Of a DNA stretch of 64,000 nucleotides, positions 1 to 9,266 are shown in pieces. The translations under genes were made by a program, and so were the position numbers. The stretch is from Bog-473 sp963754445 (GTDB lineage: Bacteria; Actinomycetota; Acidimicrobiia; Acidimicrobiales; RAAP-2). The first letter of the stretch is position 1, and each line of letters opens with the position of its first letter. Below the pieces are notes generated by a model that saw only the letters and a list, made by a program, of their open reading frames with translations, made no database searches and was not told the DNA's origin. The stretch spans positions 1,798,001 to 1,862,000 of the forward strand of contig CAVWFT010000001.1 of NCBI GenBank assembly GCA_963754445.1, read 5' to 3'.

Positions 1-10
1 CGGTGCCCTC

Positions 11-298
11 GTGGTCTCGTCGTGTGGCTTCCTCGATGTCGTTCGCCGACCATCGCTCGCCTACAGGACGGCACACGTGTCCAAGCATCGATGGCTCCTC
101 ACGCTGGGGCTCTCCGCGACGACACTCCTCGTTTCGAGTCTCTGCCTCCTCCTGATCGCTCCCGCATCGGTGCTGCTGGGACTGGACGCGATCGCCTGCA
201 TGGTCGGTCTGGTCGGCGGAGCCTGGTACCTGGCGATCGTGCGACCTTGGGTGGCGGCACACATCCGCGGTGCCCGAGCCAAGGCACCAGGGGGTTAG
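11..298 (+). CDS. Small two-helix membrane protein, possibly cut by window edge
   Basis: This is a 95-residue frame starting at a GTG; the frame stays open back to the window edge, so the true start may lie outside. It has two hydrophobic stretches, about residues 29-50 and 54-77, with a basic N-terminal segment and a basic tail ending in an Arg/Lys-rich run, which fits a small inner-membrane protein with both ends in the cytoplasm. I recognise no family. It lies about 100 bases before the MFS transporter gene on the same strand. It could still be a chance frame in GC-rich DNA, but two clean helices argue for a real gene. Confidence 0.45.
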   Translation: MVSSCGFLDVVRRPSLAYRTAHVSKHRWLLTLGLSATTLLVSSLCLLLIAPASVLLGLDAIACMVGLVGGAWYLAIVRPWVAAHIRGARAKAPGG

Positions 299-387
299 TC
301 GGTCCGGCGACGCACCCGCCCCGGTTCGACGGGACAGGACGTCGACGACACGCCGAGACGTCGCCGACCGGCCCAGAAAGCCAGCCC

Positions 388-393
388 TACACT
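388..393 (+). promoter_or_regulatory. TACACT -10 box, leaderless-type
   Basis: TACACT ends six bases before the ATG at 400, and no Shine-Dalgarno sequence precedes that ATG. This is the spacing seen for leaderless actinobacterial mRNAs, where transcription begins at the start codon. Inferred from sequence only. Confidence 0.35.
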
Positions 394-399
394 TTCTCG

Positions 400-1647
400 A
401 TGGCCGAGCAACGGGAAGCCACCCTCCCCCAACCCCCGGGACCCGGCGCCCATGCGGACACCCAGTCGCTCGTGCGGGCCCTCGCGCTCACGACGTTCCT
501 GCTGTGGCTCGGGGCGAGCGCCATCCTCCCGCTGCTCCCCGAGTACCTGCGCCACAGGGGCGCGTCCGATGCGCTGGTCGGCGTGGTCATGGCGTCGTAC
601 TTCGCGGCTGCGCTGGCCTTCCAATACCCCGCCGGACGACTGGCCGACCGGGTGGGGCGGCGGCCGGTGCTCGTGGGGGGCCTGCTGATCTACGCCCTCG
701 GGAGCTTCGGCTTTCTCGCTCCGGTCGCCCCCACCACCGACATCATCCTGCGCTCGCTCCAAGGTGCGGGTGCCGGTTCGGCCGAGGTCGCCGCGTTGGC
801 CATGGTGGCGGGCACGGTTCCGATGGGCGCCCGCGGACGAGCCTTTGCCTCCATCTACGGCGCCCAGCTGGCGGCCATGGCCATCGGGCCCCTCGTCGGC
901 AGTCTCATCGGACTCTCGTCGATGGGGATCGTCTTCGCCCTGGCCGCGGGAGTCGGCGTCGCCGCATGCCTCCCGTCGCTCCCCGGCGGCATCGTCGCCC
1001 GGGCGGACAGGACCTTCACGGCGGTCGACCGGACGCACAGTCGAGGCCTCCCGAGGCTGAACCGATCGCTCATCGGTGCGTTGTTCGCCGCCGGCGCCAT
1101 CGGGTTGACCATCGGCGTGTACGAGTCGTGCTGGACGTTGCTCCTCGAGACACGTCACGCGCACGACTGGCAGGTGGGGCTCAGCTGGACGCTGTTCGCC
1201 GTGCCGTTCGTGGCCATGGCTCGACCGGGGGGTTGGCTGGCCGACCATGCGGACCGCCGATGGCTGGTTGTCGCCTCGCTCTCGTCCTCCGTCTTCTTCT
1301 GTTGCATCTACCCCTTCATCACCAACCTGACCCTGCTCCTCACGCTCGGCGGCCTCGAAGCCATCGGGCTGGCCGTCACCTTGCCCTCGGCGCAGTCGCT
1401 GTTGACCCAGAGCTCGGCCGAGGGGGAGCTCGGCCGCGTCCAAGGCTTGTTCTCGTCGAGCGAAACGGTGGCCATCGCCCTGTCCGCCGGCGTGGCCGGC
1501 GTGCTCTTCGGCGTGGCGCCTTGGGCGCCCTTCGTCGCCGGAGCGGCGGGTGCCGGCGCACTCGCGGCCTGCCTCCCGGCGATCTGGTGGCCCGTGGCCG
1601 GGAGCGTGCGTCAGGCGGAAGCCCTCGGCCACGCCGTGCTCGACTAG
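400..1647 (+). CDS. MFS transporter, 12-helix drug/sugar type
   Basis: This 415-residue major facilitator superfamily permease probably exports small molecules by proton antiport. The loop between helices 2 and 3 carries a canonical motif A (GRLADRVGRRP), and a degenerate copy (GGWLADHADRR) occurs at the matching place in the second half, as expected of two six-helix repeats. The frame is open upstream to position 22, but the upstream translation is Arg/Pro-rich and unlike a transporter. The ATG at 400 sits about 25 residues before the first helix and six bases after a TACACT box, so it is preferred. Substrate unknown. Confidence 0.85.
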   Translation: MAEQREATLPQPPGPGAHADTQSLVRALALTTFLLWLGASAILPLLPEYLRHRGASDALVGVVMASYFAAALAFQYPAGRLADRVGRRPVLVGGLLIYALGSFGFLAPVAPTTDIILRSLQGAGAGSAEVAALAMVAGTVPMGARGRAFASIYGAQLAAMAIGPLVGSLIGLSSMGIVFALAAGVGVAACLPSLPGGIVARADRTFTAVDRTHSRGLPRLNRSLIGALFAAGAIGLTIGVYESCWTLLLETRHAHDWQVGLSWTLFAVPFVAMARPGGWLADHADRRWLVVASLSSSVFFCCIYPFITNLTLLLTLGGLEAIGLAVTLPSAQSLLTQSSAEGELGRVQGLFSSSETVAIALSAGVAGVLFGVAPWAPFVAGAAGAGALAACLPAIWWPVAGSVRQAEALGHAVLD

Positions 1648-1683
1648 GGCCCGACCCCTCGGCTGTCGGCCTCCGTCGGAGCG

Positions 1684-1689
1684 TAGGTT
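1684..1689 (+). promoter_or_regulatory. TAGGTT -10 box before the DNA glycosylase
   Basis: A TANNNT hexamer ends eight bases before the ATG at 1698, which would put the transcription start at or next to the start codon. No Shine-Dalgarno sequence is seen. Confidence 0.3.
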
Positions 1690-1697
1690 CACACCTC

Positions 1698-2210
1698 ATG
1701 GAGCAGCCCCTCGCCGATCTGGTGGGTCCCGACCTGCGTGTCCTTTTCTGCGGGATCAATCCCGGCACGCTCTCGGGAGAGCTCGGGCTGCACTTCGCCC
1801 GGCGGGGAAACCGGTTCTGGAAGTTGCTCAGTGCGGGGGGATTCACCACCTCCGTTCTCCTGCCCTCGGAGCAACACTCGCTGCCCGGGCTCGGCATCGG
1901 GATCACGAACCTGGTGGACCGGGTGACAGCCGGCGCCAGCGAGCTCAGCGCGGCGGAACTGCGTGCAGGCGCACACCGGCTCGAACCCAAGGTGGCCCGG
2001 CTGCGGCCACGCTGTGTCGCGGTCCTCGGGTTACAGGCCTATCGCACGGCCTTTCGTCGACCCGCGGCGGCGGTGGGCCGCCAGCCCGAGTTGCTCGCCA
2101 ATGCGCTCCTCTGGCTCCTCCCCAACCCGAGCGGCCTGCAGGCCCACTATCAGCTGCCCGAAATGACGCAGATGTTCCGATCCCTCTTCGCCGCCACGGA
2201 GGCGACCTGA
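1698..2210 (+). CDS. mug: G/U mismatch-specific uracil-DNA glycosylase (Mug family)
   Basis: This is a 170-residue base-excision enzyme of the Mug/TDG branch of the uracil-DNA glycosylase superfamily, which removes uracil or ethenocytosine opposite guanine. Motif 1 is GINPG near residue 17, where the Asn is the catalytic residue in Mug, followed by a conserved GNRFWK segment. Motif 2, NPSG near residue 146, is the loop that intrudes at the mismatch. The length matches the family. The ATG is chosen because conserved sequence begins about ten residues later; the same frame is open far upstream but that translation is a shadow of the MFS gene. Confidence 0.9.
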   Translation: MEQPLADLVGPDLRVLFCGINPGTLSGELGLHFARRGNRFWKLLSAGGFTTSVLLPSEQHSLPGLGIGITNLVDRVTAGASELSAAELRAGAHRLEPKVARLRPRCVAVLGLQAYRTAFRRPAAAVGRQPELLANALLWLLPNPSGLQAHYQLPEMTQMFRSLFAATEAT

Positions 2211-2246
2211 AGAGCCGCCGGCGACCGATCGTCTCCTTCTCCATCG

Positions 2247-2280
2247 GTAACGAGTATGTTACGGTAACGCAGAAGTTACC
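2247..2280 (+). promoter_or_regulatory. Tandem GTAAC-N6-GTTAC operators
   Basis: Two inverted repeats lie side by side: GTAAC-N6-GTTAC at 2247-2262 and GGTAAC-N6-GTTACC at 2263-2280, with centres 17 bases apart. The first overlaps a TATGTT that could be a -10 box (2255-2260), so the second would cover the transcription start. They stand just upstream of the operon starting at 2302, whose Shine-Dalgarno GGAGGA lies near 2290. A third copy with the same 6-6-6 layout is at 3787-3804, before the ArsR gene, so that ArsR protein is the likely ligand. Confidence 0.6.
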
Positions 2281-2301
2281 TAAAGACTCGGAGGACGGGC
2301 G

Positions 2302-2721
2302 ATGGCCACTGGCACGAAGGACGATCCCTGGGAGTTGACGACGCCGCCGGGATCGTCGAGCTACACCATGTACCGCGACGAATCCGAAGACCCACCCGTC
2401 CTGGTCTGCCAGGTGGGCAAGACGACGCTTCGCTACGACGCCCGGGCCGTCGAGGACCTGCACGCCTGGCTCGTGGCCCAGGGTGACTGGGTGCCACTGG
2501 GGGCGGCCGACGAGAACAAGACGGCCGGAGCCGGGACCGTCGAAGCGTGGGGGCGTTCCCCGGACAATCCGCTCGGAGGCTGGTACGGCTTGCGCAAGGG
2601 CTACCGCGGTCGTTTCGGGATGTACCTGCCGCCGCTGCTCGAGCAACTCGGGCTGGCCGAGGTCACCCACGACGCCCGCAACAACACGATGCGCGGCATC
2701 TCCACCGGGCAGGCCCGCTGA
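2302..2721 (+). CDS. Conserved actinobacterial protein of unknown function
   Basis: The 139-residue protein resembles short conserved mycobacterial and other actinobacterial proteins, with a typical start (MATGTKDDPW) and a conserved block around residues 90-118 (GRSPDNPLGGWYGLRKGYRG). It is soluble, with no signal peptide or membrane segment. A GGAGGA Shine-Dalgarno supports the ATG. The stop TGA shares its last base with the next gene's ATG, so the two genes are translationally coupled. Tandem inverted repeats at 2247-2280 suggest control by the ArsR regulator encoded nearby. The biochemical role is unknown. Confidence 0.8.
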   Translation: MATGTKDDPWELTTPPGSSSYTMYRDESEDPPVLVCQVGKTTLRYDARAVEDLHAWLVAQGDWVPLGAADENKTAGAGTVEAWGRSPDNPLGGWYGLRKGYRGRFGMYLPPLLEQLGLAEVTHDARNNTMRGISTGQAR

Positions 2722-3026
2722 TGGCCCGCGCCACGGTCGTGCGCTACACGACCCATGCCGAGGCGGCAGAGGAGAATGCCCGGCTCGTCCGCGCCGTCTA
2801 CGCCGAGCTCGCCTCCGAAGATCCCGGTGGCCTGACCTATGCCACCTTCCGGCTCGACGACGACGTCAGTTTCGTGCACGTCGCCATCCTCGAGGGCGAC
2901 GACAACCCGCTCACCCGCTCGAAGGCCTTCGCTGCCTTTCAAGAATCCATCGCAGAGCGTTGCCTCGAGCCCCCGGTGGCCCGCAGCGCGACGGTGGTCG
3001 GGTCCTACCGCCTCGGATCGGACTGA
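2721..3026 (+). CDS. Small ABM-like (dimeric alpha-beta barrel) protein
   Basis: This 101-residue protein begins on the last base of the preceding stop codon. Its pattern (RYTTHAEAAEENARLVRAVYAEL near the start, then FVHVAILEG, then a helix with FAAFQESIAERC) resembles antibiotic-biosynthesis-monooxygenase-like dimeric alpha-beta barrel proteins. Similarity to that fold does not establish an enzyme activity. It is the second gene of a two-gene operon behind the GTAAC operators and converges on the SRPBCC gene, with which its last 22 bases overlap. Confidence 0.75.
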   Translation: MARATVVRYTTHAEAAEENARLVRAVYAELASEDPGGLTYATFRLDDDVSFVHVAILEGDDNPLTRSKAFAAFQESIAERCLEPPVARSATVVGSYRLGSD

Positions 3027-3460
3027 GCGAGCGCGTCGACGAAGCGCGACACCACGGCGGTCCAACCGGCCCGGTTGCGCGCGCGCAGCATGTCGGGATC
3101 AGGGCCCAACCGCTCCCACCCGGCTTGCTCGACGACTACCCGGCACCGCGCCGAGCCCGTGGGGACGAACGACACGGTCACATCCGTCGACTGGTCGGGA
3201 CTCCGGCCGAGGTGCCAGGTGAAGCCGAGCCGCTCCGGCGGCAACCAGTCGGTCACCGAGCCCCAGAGGAACTCGGCGCCGTCCGGCGTACGCTCCACGA
3301 TGCGACCGCCGACAAAGGGCTCGAAGGCGATCTCGATCCCCGAGTCGCCCGACATCGTGTGGTCGGCCGGCCACCACAGAGCCGCCCGCTCGGTCCACGT
3401 CTCGAAGGCGTGCGCCGCCGGGCAGCCGACGTCGAACTCGAGGACGAGTGGGCCGGGCAT
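3005..3460 (-). CDS. SRPBCC / AHSA1-like protein
   Basis: The 151-residue protein has the AHSA1-type START fold pattern: a first strand (LVLEFDVGCPAAHAFETWT), a Trp-rich segment (ALWWPADHTM), then FEPFVGGRIVERTPDG and WGSVTDWLPPERLGFTWH. Such proteins bind hydrophobic ligands in a deep cavity. Its ATG overlaps the TGA of the ArsR gene (ATGA), a very common pairing in which both proteins come from one mRNA. The frame runs upstream to 3700, but that part shadows arsR. It overlaps the convergent gene ending at 3026 by 22 bases. Confidence 0.85.
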   Translation of the reverse strand: MPGPLVLEFDVGCPAAHAFETWTERAALWWPADHTMSGDSGIEIAFEPFVGGRIVERTPDGAEFLWGSVTDWLPPERLGFTWHLGRSPDQSTDVTVSFVPTGSARCRVVVEQAGWERLGPDPDMLRARNRAGWTAVVSRFVDALAQSDPRR

Positions 3461-3777
3461 CAGCCGCGACGACGCGGCGTGGTGTTCTCCGCCACCAGCG
3501 TGAAACGGCGTGCCGCATCGCCCCAGACGGAGCGCAGGTACTCCTCCACCGTGGCCACACCCTCGGGGCGCAACCGGTACAGGTGGCGGGTGCCGACAGA
3601 GGTGTCGGTGACCAGCTCCGCGTCCTTGAGGAGCCGGAGGTGCCGCGACACGGCGGGCCGGCTGATGGGGAGCTCGTCGGCGATCTCTTGGACCGAACAC
3701 TCGCCCCGGGAGAGGATGGCGCAGATCGCCCGGCGCTGCGGATCGCCCAAGGCATCGAAGGGGTGCACCGCCGTCAC
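3460..3777 (-). CDS. ArsR-family winged-helix transcriptional regulator
   Basis: This 105-residue repressor has the ArsR winged-helix core: FDALGDPQRRAICAIL, then CSVQEIADELPISRPAVSRHLRLLKDAELV as the helix-turn-helix, then a wing (GTRHLYRL). I see no CxC or His-rich metal site in the recognition helix, so it is probably not a classic metal sensor; regulators coupled to SRPBCC proteins usually lack one. The GTG start is seven bases after a TACCAT box, consistent with a leaderless mRNA, and GGTAGC-N6-GTTACC overlaps that box, which suggests autorepression. Confidence 0.9.
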   Translation of the reverse strand: MTAVHPFDALGDPQRRAICAILSRGECSVQEIADELPISRPAVSRHLRLLKDAELVTDTSVGTRHLYRLRPEGVATVEEYLRSVWGDAARRFTLVAENTTPRRRG

Positions 3778-3784
3778 GCGACCA

Positions 3785-3814
3785 ATGGTAGCTGAACGGT
3801 TACCGATCCGTCAG
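3785..3814 (-). promoter_or_regulatory. arsR promoter with overlapping operator
   Basis: On the minus strand a CTGACG (3809-3814) and a TACCAT (3785-3790) are spaced 18 bases and could be -35 and -10 boxes; the GTG start follows seven bases later. The inverted repeat GGTAGC-N6-GTTACC at 3787-3804 fills the gap between the boxes and overlaps the -10. It matches the 2263-2280 site except for one base. Confidence 0.5.
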
Positions 3815-4305
3815 CAGTCGGTGAGGTTGCAGCTCGTCGAGTAGACCGGCACCCGGGTCACCTTGACCGCTCCCCCCTTGCCGTCGTCGGCGCTGACGAG
3901 CATGAGCGAGAAGACCTGACCTTGCGTGCGCGAGGCCATCGGCCTGCTCAGGACGACCGTGGCCCTATAGGGCGAGAAGGTCCCGGCGGCACAGCTCGGC
4001 GAGCAATTGTTCAACTCCAGCGTGCCGCGCCCGGTCGCCCGGTCGGCCGTCCAGGTCGTCCAGTCGAGGTGGGTCAGTACCGCACTGCCGTCCGCGCAGG
4101 CCACCGGGATGGAGGTCGGGTCGATGGTCGGCGCCGCTTCGCCGGCGCAGCCGAACGAATACACCCGCGGCAGCGCGGCCAGAGCGGATCCCGAGGTCGA
4201 TCCGGCCGACGACGACTTCGGCACGACGTAGCGGCCGAAGAGGACGCCGGCCACCACGAGGACGACCGCGACGATGAGCTTGCCGAGAGGGGACGTGCGC
4301 TTCAC
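3811..4305 (-). CDS. Membrane-anchored secreted protein of unknown function
   Basis: The 164-residue protein starts with a short basic segment and one helix (about residues 9-28), followed by a Ser/Gly-rich linker and an exported domain with six Cys that could form three disulfides. The absence of a clear cleavage site suggests an uncleaved anchor. No family is recognised. The GTG start comes directly after an intrinsic terminator hairpin (4306-4329), leaving almost no leader, so either translation starts further in, or the mRNA starts within the terminator region or reads through it. Confidence 0.6.
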   Translation of the reverse strand: MKRTSPLGKLIVAVVLVVAGVLFGRYVVPKSSSAGSTSGSALAALPRVYSFGCAGEAAPTIDPTSIPVACADGSAVLTHLDWTTWTADRATGRGTLELNNCSPSCAAGTFSPYRATVVLSRPMASRTQGQVFSLMLVSADDGKGGAVKVTRVPVYSTSCNLTDC

Positions 4306-4329
4306 GAAAGACCGGGCCGCTGCCCGGTC
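4306..4329 (-). terminator. Intrinsic terminator after rpmA
   Basis: GACCGGGC and GCCCGGTC form a perfect 8-bp stem around a four-base loop (4310-4329), followed on the minus strand by TTTC. It lies three bases after the rpmA stop and would end the long minus-strand operon. Confidence 0.7.
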
Positions 4330-4332
4330 GAA

Positions 4333-4584
4333 CTAGTCCGTGACGACGCTGATGTGCTTGCGACCCCGACGCTCGCCGAACTTGACCGTGCCTTCGGCCA
4401 TGGCGAAGAGGGTGTCGTCGTTCCCGCGCCCGACGTTGGCGCCCGGGTAGAACTTCGTCCCCCGCTGGCGCACCAGGATGGAACCGGACGTCACCGCTTC
4501 ACCGTCGAATCGCTTCACACCCAACCGCTGTGCGTTCGAGTCGCGACCGTTGCGTGTGGAACCGCCACCTTTGGTCTTTGACAT
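4333..4584 (-). CDS. rpmA: 50S ribosomal protein L27
   Basis: This is bL27, a component of the large ribosomal subunit whose N-terminus reaches the peptidyl transferase centre. The 83 residues include the near-invariant KGGGSTRNGRDSNAQRLGVK block, then GSILVRQRGTKFYPG and DDTLFAMAEGTVKF. The frame is open far upstream (to 5892) only because of shadow coding; the ATG at 4584 gives the standard length. It directly follows rplU with 20 bases between them, the usual bacterial order, and is closed by a strong terminator. Confidence 0.97.
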   Translation of the reverse strand: MSKTKGGGSTRNGRDSNAQRLGVKRFDGEAVTSGSILVRQRGTKFYPGANVGRGNDDTLFAMAEGTVKFGERRGRKHISVVTD

Positions 4585-4604
4585 TTCGGACTCCTCGGAC
4601 TCGA

Positions 4605-4919
4605 CTACGGGGTCGCCGTGATGGCGGTGATCTCCAGCGTGGCGTAGTGCTGGCGGTGACCCCAGCGACGCTTCTGGTTCGACTTGGACTTGTAGGTCAT
4701 GGCGTTGATCTTGGGGCCCTTCTCCTCCCCCACGACCTTGCCGGTGACCGAGACGCTGGCCAACTGCTCGGGGGTGGCCAGGACCCGCTCGCCGTCGACC
4801 AGCAGCACCGGCTCGAGGGCGACCTCGGCCCCCACGGGCTGGCCCAGCAATTCGACGCGGACGCGCTGACCCTCGGCCACGCGCTCCTGCTTCCCACCGG
4901 ACTTGATGACGGCATACAT
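4605..4919 (-). CDS. rplU: 50S ribosomal protein L21
   Basis: This is bL21, a 104-residue 23S rRNA-binding protein of the large subunit. It starts MYAVIKSGGKQERV, the usual N-terminus, and has the conserved KINAMTYKSKSNQKRRWGHRQ region near residues 75-95 that contacts rRNA. It lies 12 bases after rng and 20 bases before rpmA, so the three genes probably share a transcript. The order rng-rplU-rpmA occurs in many bacteria. Confidence 0.97.
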   Translation of the reverse strand: MYAVIKSGGKQERVAEGQRVRVELLGQPVGAEVALEPVLLVDGERVLATPEQLASVSVTGKVVGEEKGPKINAMTYKSKSNQKRRWGHRQHYATLEITAITATP

Positions 4920-4931
4920 AAGGGCGAAATC

Positions 4932-6548
4932 TTAGCGTAGAACGGAGTCGTCGAGGGTCACGCCCCGACCGGCGCAGACCATGCACTCGGACGACAGGGT
5001 CTCGAGCAACCCCTCCGAGATGCGCTTTCGCGTCATCTCGACCAGCCCGAGCTCGGAGATGTCGAAGACCTGGGTCCGGGTCTTGTCCCGGGAGAGGGCG
5101 TTGCGAAGGGCCGAGGCCACCCGGTCCCGGTTCTCGCGGATCTCCATGTCGATGAAGTCGATCACGATGATGCCCCCGATGTCGCGCAGCCGGAGCTGAT
5201 GGGCCACCTCTTCGGCCGCCTCGAGGTTGTTGCGGAAGACGGTCTCCTCGAGGTTCGTCTTGCCGACGTTCTTGCCGGTGTTCACGTCGATCACCGTCAG
5301 TGCCTCGGTCCGCTCGATGATGAGCGAGCCCCCCGAGGGCAGCCACACCTTGCGGTCGAGTGCCTTGTGGAGCTGCTCGTGCACGTGGTAGCGCTCGAAG
5401 ATCGGCAGACCCTCGGCTTCGGCGTCGTAGTACTCCACCCGATCCGCCAGCTCGGGACTGACCGCCTGCACGTAGTCGCGCACCTGTTCGAACAGGGCCC
5501 GGTCGTCGATGACCACGCCCCGGTACTCCCCGTTGAGCTCCTCGCGCAGGATGCGCACCGCCAGCTCGGGTTCCCGGTACAGGAGTCCAGGCGCATCGGA
5601 GCGCTTGGCCTCGACCTCGATCGTCCTCCACTGCTCGACCAGCGCGGTTACGTCCCGCTGCAGCTCGTCGGCCGAGACGCCCTCGGCCGCGGTCCGCACG
5701 ATCATCCCGTGCCCCGGCGGCTTGACCTCGTCGATGATGCGCCGCAGCCGCTTGCGCTCCGTGTCGCCCAGCCGCTTGGAGATGCCGAAGGCACTCGAGT
5801 TGGGGACGAGTACCGCGAAACGTCCCGGCAGCGAGACCTCCTGGGTGAGCCGGGCGCCCTTGGCCCCGATCGGGTTCTTGGTCACCTGGCACAGGATCGT
5901 CTGCCCCGCCTTGAGCACGTCCTCGATCCGGGGCTGGGACGACGTCCCGCCCTCGATGTCGTCCTTGTCGTAGCGAACGTCGCCGCGGTAGAGCACGGCG
6001 TTCTTCGGGATCCCGATGTCGATGAAGGCGGCCTCCATGCCGGGCAGCACGTTCTGGACCCGGCCCCGGTACACGTTGCCGTCGATCTGCGTGGTGTCGT
6101 CGGCCGCTCGGGACACGTAGTGCTCGACCAGGGAGCGGCCCTCGAGCATGGCGATCTGGGTCATCTGGGGCTGGACGTGCACGCAGACCAGGTAGCGCCC
6201 GACCTGCTTGGAGCGACGCTCCCGGCCCGAGCGGCGTCGGCTGCGCGACCGCTTGGCTCCGCCGTCGCCCTCGCCGGCACTCTGCCCGTCCTCGGACGCG
6301 GCCGTGTCGTCCTGCGCCTCCCTCGTCGAGGTGGTCGCAGGACCAGCCGCCGGGCTCACCGCCGCACCGTTGGATGCGGCGGGCGGGCGCGTGGACGCCG
6401 GTGCCGGAGGTGGCACGGCGCGCGCCGGCCTGGTGTCACCGATCTTGGGCTTGTGCTGGGCCGCCTGACGGGCGGCCGGCGGACTAGGGCTGCTCGCAGC
6501 CTCCGGAGCTGGACCCGGTGGGGTCTGGTTGGCTTCCGGCTCGGACAT
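4932..6548 (-). CDS. rng: Ribonuclease G/E family endoribonuclease
   Basis: The 538-residue enzyme cleaves single-stranded AU-rich RNA and takes part in rRNA maturation and mRNA decay. About the first 115 residues are Pro/Ala-rich, ending in a basic run (KRSRSRRRSGRERR), and look disordered. Then come an S1 domain (VYRGRVQNVLPGMEAAFIDIG), the RNase H-like and DNase I-like core with catalytic Asp in VIDVNTGKN and VIDFIDM, and a C-terminal CxxC zinc-link (ECMVCAGRG). It lacks a long C-terminal scaffold. The ATG has a GAGGAGGG Shine-Dalgarno. The first 65 bases overlap the end of the DUF2344 gene. Confidence 0.93.
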   Translation of the reverse strand: MSEPEANQTPPGPAPEAASSPSPPAARQAAQHKPKIGDTRPARAVPPPAPASTRPPAASNGAAVSPAAGPATTSTREAQDDTAASEDGQSAGEGDGGAKRSRSRRRSGRERRSKQVGRYLVCVHVQPQMTQIAMLEGRSLVEHYVSRAADDTTQIDGNVYRGRVQNVLPGMEAAFIDIGIPKNAVLYRGDVRYDKDDIEGGTSSQPRIEDVLKAGQTILCQVTKNPIGAKGARLTQEVSLPGRFAVLVPNSSAFGISKRLGDTERKRLRRIIDEVKPPGHGMIVRTAAEGVSADELQRDVTALVEQWRTIEVEAKRSDAPGLLYREPELAVRILREELNGEYRGVVIDDRALFEQVRDYVQAVSPELADRVEYYDAEAEGLPIFERYHVHEQLHKALDRKVWLPSGGSLIIERTEALTVIDVNTGKNVGKTNLEETVFRNNLEAAEEVAHQLRLRDIGGIIVIDFIDMEIRENRDRVASALRNALSRDKTRTQVFDISELGLVEMTRKRISEGLLETLSSECMVCAGRGVTLDDSVLR

Positions 6549-7291
6549 GAGGGAGATCCCTCCTCGCGTTCTGTGTGGCCACGGCGCCGACCACGAGCCC
6601 GCTCACCGGGAGCGGCTCGAAACGGGCACCGTCGCGCTCGATCCATTGATGCGTCCTGCAAGCTCGCCCGAGCACCACATCGGTGCCCAGCACGGCAAGC
6701 AAGTCGTTCGGGCGGACGCTTCTCGGGTGTGTGGCCAGCTCCGCCCGGAGTTGGCCGTCGGAGTCCTGTACGGAGAGCGCCCGGATCGCGGGGCGTATGT
6801 CGTCTTCGACCGCACGCCCCTTCCGCTCCCGGCTGACCGTGAGGATCGGGGCAGCCAGGACCTTGTCGGCCCGCTCCCTCAGTTCCTCACCAGTCACTCC
6901 GAGCACCTCCAACTCCCAATCACACGATGCTACCTCCTGCTGCAGCGAACCCTCCGTATCGCTGATCAGGGCTGCCACCTGGACCTCCATACCCAACGGC
7001 AGGAAGTCGCTGAGGGCGCCCGGGAGGGTCTCGAGTGGTATTTCCCCAGGTGAGGATGGTCCCAGGCGCACGTCGAGGTACTCGCCCCTCGACTCGCAGC
7101 CCGTCGGGAGGGCCAGGCCGAAGCTGACCAGCGGGTGGGGGACGAAGCCCTGGGAGTAGGCCACGGGGAGTCGGCTGCGGCGCAGGGCCCGCTCCCAGAT
7201 CCGGGCCACGTCTCGATGGCTCGTGAAGCGGATCTTTCCCGCCTTGGTGAAGCGCAGGCGCAGGCGCCTCGTGGCTTCGGGCGGCGCGCCG

Positions 7292-7302
<11 letters not shown>
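6484..7302 (-). CDS. TIGR03936/DUF2344 radical SAM-associated protein
   Basis: This 272-residue protein belongs to the DUF2344 family, which accompanies or is fused to the TIGR03960 B12-binding radical SAM protein. The hallmark opening (RLRLRFTKAGKIRFTSHRDVARIWERALRRSRLPVAYSQGF) starts about ten residues after a GTG at 7302. That GTG lies 11 bases inside the upstream radical SAM gene, giving coupled translation; the longer frame to 7668 is a shadow. The last about 40 residues look poorly conserved, and the final 65 bases overlap rng. The function of the pair is not established; a tRNA or rRNA modification role is only a guess from the neighbours. Confidence 0.85.
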
Positions 7303-9235
<1,933 letters not shown>

Positions 9236-9266
9236 CGCCCGGCCAACGATAGGGCCTCGACGACGG

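Noticed and set aside
295..1692. 465-residue minus-strand frame opposite the MFS and start of the glycosylase gene
   Set aside because: Arg/Gly/Pro-rich translation with no family features; a mirror of the GC-rich third codon positions of the real genes.
5199..6836. 545-residue plus-strand frame opposite rng
   Set aside because: Low-complexity His/Asp/Arg/Val composition typical of antisense frames; the opposite strand encodes a clear RNase G.
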